Part shown: one piece after another, positions 62,588 through 64,000 of the stretch
Layout of the letters: the number at the start of each line of letters is the position of its first letter
Position numbering within the stretch: position 1 is the stretch's first letter
Assembly: GCF_001653235.2 (NCBI RefSeq)
Contig: NC_035791.1
Location: 5,766,001 to 5,830,000 of the forward strand
Direction: 5' to 3'
From: Pochonia chlamydosporia 170
Lineage: Eukaryota; Ascomycota; Sordariomycetes; Hypocreales; Clavicipitaceae
Length of the DNA stretch: 64,000 nt
Program-made: the position numbers and the translations under genes
Notes under the pieces: model-generated
The model's database searches: none
What the model was told of the DNA's origin: nothing
What the model saw: the letters and a program-made list of their open reading frames with translations, nothing else

Positions 62588-64000
62588 ATGTCTACGCACT
62601 ATGATGCTGTTGTCATTGGCTCCGGCCAAGGCGGAACGCCTCTAAGCATGGCATTTGCCCAAGCTAAAAAGAAGACGGCGTTGATCGAGAGTACCCATCT
62701 CGGAGGATGCTGTGTAAATGAGGGTTGCACCCCGACCAAGACGATGATTGCGTCCGGCAGAGTAGCTTATTTGACCAGGCGCGGACCGGATTACGGAGTA
62801 CTGAACCCCAAGCCTGAAGATGTGCGTGTCAACATGGAGAAAGTGAGGCAGCGTAAGAGAGACATTGTCGATACTTTCCGCTCTGGCAGTGAACGCAGAG
62901 TGCGCGGTGCCGGTGTAGATGTCATCATGGGCTCAGCCAGTTTCGAATACAATGCCACCTTGAAAGTCAAGTGCAATGATGGCGCAGAGAAAACAATCAC
63001 CGCTGATCAGATCTTTATTTGTGCGGGAGAGCGTCCAGCGTCCCCCAGGATTGATGGTTTCAACGCTAAAAGTTTCCCTCCCGGGGTTGTTCTCGACTCG
63101 ACTTCTGTTCAGGAACTCGGTATTATTCCGTCTCATCTGATTGTCGTTGGTGGAGGTTATATTGGCCTTGAGTTTGGTCAGCTCTTCCGTCGACTCGGTG
63201 CCGAGGTGACCATCATTCAGCGCAATGGTCAGCTACTTCCACGAGAAGACGCTGAAGTGGCCGAAGCTATGCTCAAGATTCTTGAAGAGGATGGCATCAA
63301 GGTGTTGCTCAAAACATCTCCTTCTTCTGTCCTTTACACGGGTGACAAGGACCCTGGCAAAGCCGTCTCCGTCTCTACATCAGGACCAAGCGGAACATCG
63401 GAACTCAAAGGCTCGCACATTCTCTTTGCTGCTGGTCGTACCCCTAATACAGATACACTGAATCTAGAGGCAGCCGGTATAAAGACCACCAGTCGCGGCC
63501 ATATCGTAGTCGACCAGAAGCTGCAAAGCTCTAACCCTCGAGTATGGGCTCTTGGCGACATTAAAGGCCCTCCTGCATTCACCCACGTCTCATATGACGA
63601 CTTTCGCATCCTACGTGCGAATTTGCTCGAGAAGGACTCTCATCCTACGGCTCTCACAACTGTAGACCGCATCTTACCTTATGTCGTCTATACGGATCCG
63701 CAACTTGCTCACGTTGGACTACATGAACATGAGGCGAGGGCCAAGTTTCCCAATGCCGAGATACAAGTGGCAACCATGCCAATGACATACGTGGCGCGGG
63801 CTTTGGAAACAGACGAAACGCGTGGAATGATGAAAGCTGTTATAGATGCTGATACGCAGAAGATTCTTGGATTCACTTGTTTGGGCCTGGAGGGTGGCGA
63901 GATTATGAGTGTGGTGCAAATGGCTATGATTGCGGGAAGTAAGTGGACGGCATTGCGTGACGCCGTCTGGGCACACCCGTCACTTGCGGAGAGTTTGAAC
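62588..64000 (+). CDS. Mercuric-reductase-like pyridine nucleotide-disulfide oxidoreductase, 3' truncated by window
   Basis: An unbroken frame from ATG 62588 to the window end gives 471 residues without a stop. FAD binding is at VVIGSGQGG. The redox-active disulfide is Cys42-x4-Cys47 in GGCCVNEGCTPTK, with an extra Cys41. The NAD(P) loop is VVGGGYIGLEFGQ. The second FAD motif is WALGDIKG. The dimerisation domain begins YVVYTDPQLAHVG and the frame ends AHPSLAESLN, just before the usual final residues. There is no N-terminal heavy-metal domain and no C-terminal Cys pair visible, so mercury reduction is not implied. Fungal proteins of this group are mostly uncharacterised FAD oxidoreductases. 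No intron was seen. Confidence 0.9.
   Translation, partial: MSTHYDAVVIGSGQGGTPLSMAFAQAKKKTALIESTHLGGCCVNEGCTPTKTMIASGRVAYLTRRGPDYGVLNPKPEDVRVNMEKVRQRKRDIVDTFRSGSERRVRGAGVDVIMGSASFEYNATLKVKCNDGAEKTITADQIFICAGERPASPRIDGFNAKSFPPGVVLDSTSVQELGIIPSHLIVVGGGYIGLEFGQLFRRLGAEVTIIQRNGQLLPREDAEVAEAMLKILEEDGIKVLLKTSPSSVLYTGDKDPGKAVSVSTSGPSGTSELKGSHILFAAGRTPNTDTLNLEAAGIKTTSRGHIVVDQKLQSSNPRVWALGDIKGPPAFTHVSYDDFRILRANLLEKDSHPTALTTVDRILPYVVYTDPQLAHVGLHEHEARAKFPNAEIQVATMPMTYVARALETDETRGMMKAVIDADTQKILGFTCLGLEGGEIMSVVQMAMIAGSKWTALRDAVWAHPSLAESLN

Overview
This window reads as nuclear DNA of a filamentous ascomycete (Pezizomycotina, probably a Sordariomycete). The evidence is short GT-AG introns of about 50-70 bases with CTAAC-type branch points, several Zn2Cys6 regulators, a HET-domain gene, fungal MFS transporters, and AT-rich transposon relics full of TA/TAG/TAA changes of the kind left by repeat-induced point mutation (RIP). 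The species cannot be named from the sequence. No rRNA, convincing tRNA or CRISPR array was seen.

Layout. 0.5-8 kb: a secreted FAD-linked oxidase, an uncharacterised protein, a frameshifted dimeric alpha/beta-barrel gene, an unknown ORF, a decayed agmatine deiminase and a secretory lipase. 9.2-26.7 kb: an accessory island. It holds five diverged copies (called E, A, B, C, D here) of a small gene cassette: a TATA box, a conserved 5' leader, a ~100-codon helical charged protein, and in B-D a conserved 3' module. Copy E has an internal stop. Between E and A lies an MFS drug-efflux gene plus an aflR-type regulator that share a promoter motif. A 2.5-kb pogo/Fot1-like transposon, a foldback MITE with the same termini, a probable solo LTR, a RIP-eroded block and a 17-bp minisatellite interrupt the array.

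26.7-48.2 kb: a metabolic block. Amidase, MFS transporter and isochorismatase-like hydrolase come first. A glycan-use group follows: DUF2264 protein, sugar transporter, Zn2Cys6 regulator, GH88 unsaturated glucuronyl hydrolase, second Zn2Cys6 regulator, an SDR, and a secreted GH130-like enzyme. Together these suggest secreted trimming, uptake and intracellular cleavage of a uronic-acid and mannose containing glycan (inference).

49-64 kb: a ubiquitin-like/glycine-rich gene with an apparent frameshift, a secreted cysteine-containing protein, an NAD-dependent reductase, a short Zn2Cys6 protein, a glutathione-transferase-like protein, a HET protein, and a mercuric-reductase-like flavoprotein cut by the window edge.

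The most novel item is the small-protein cassette family: its leaders look better conserved between copies than its proteins do. All exon borders were set by eye and need transcript support.
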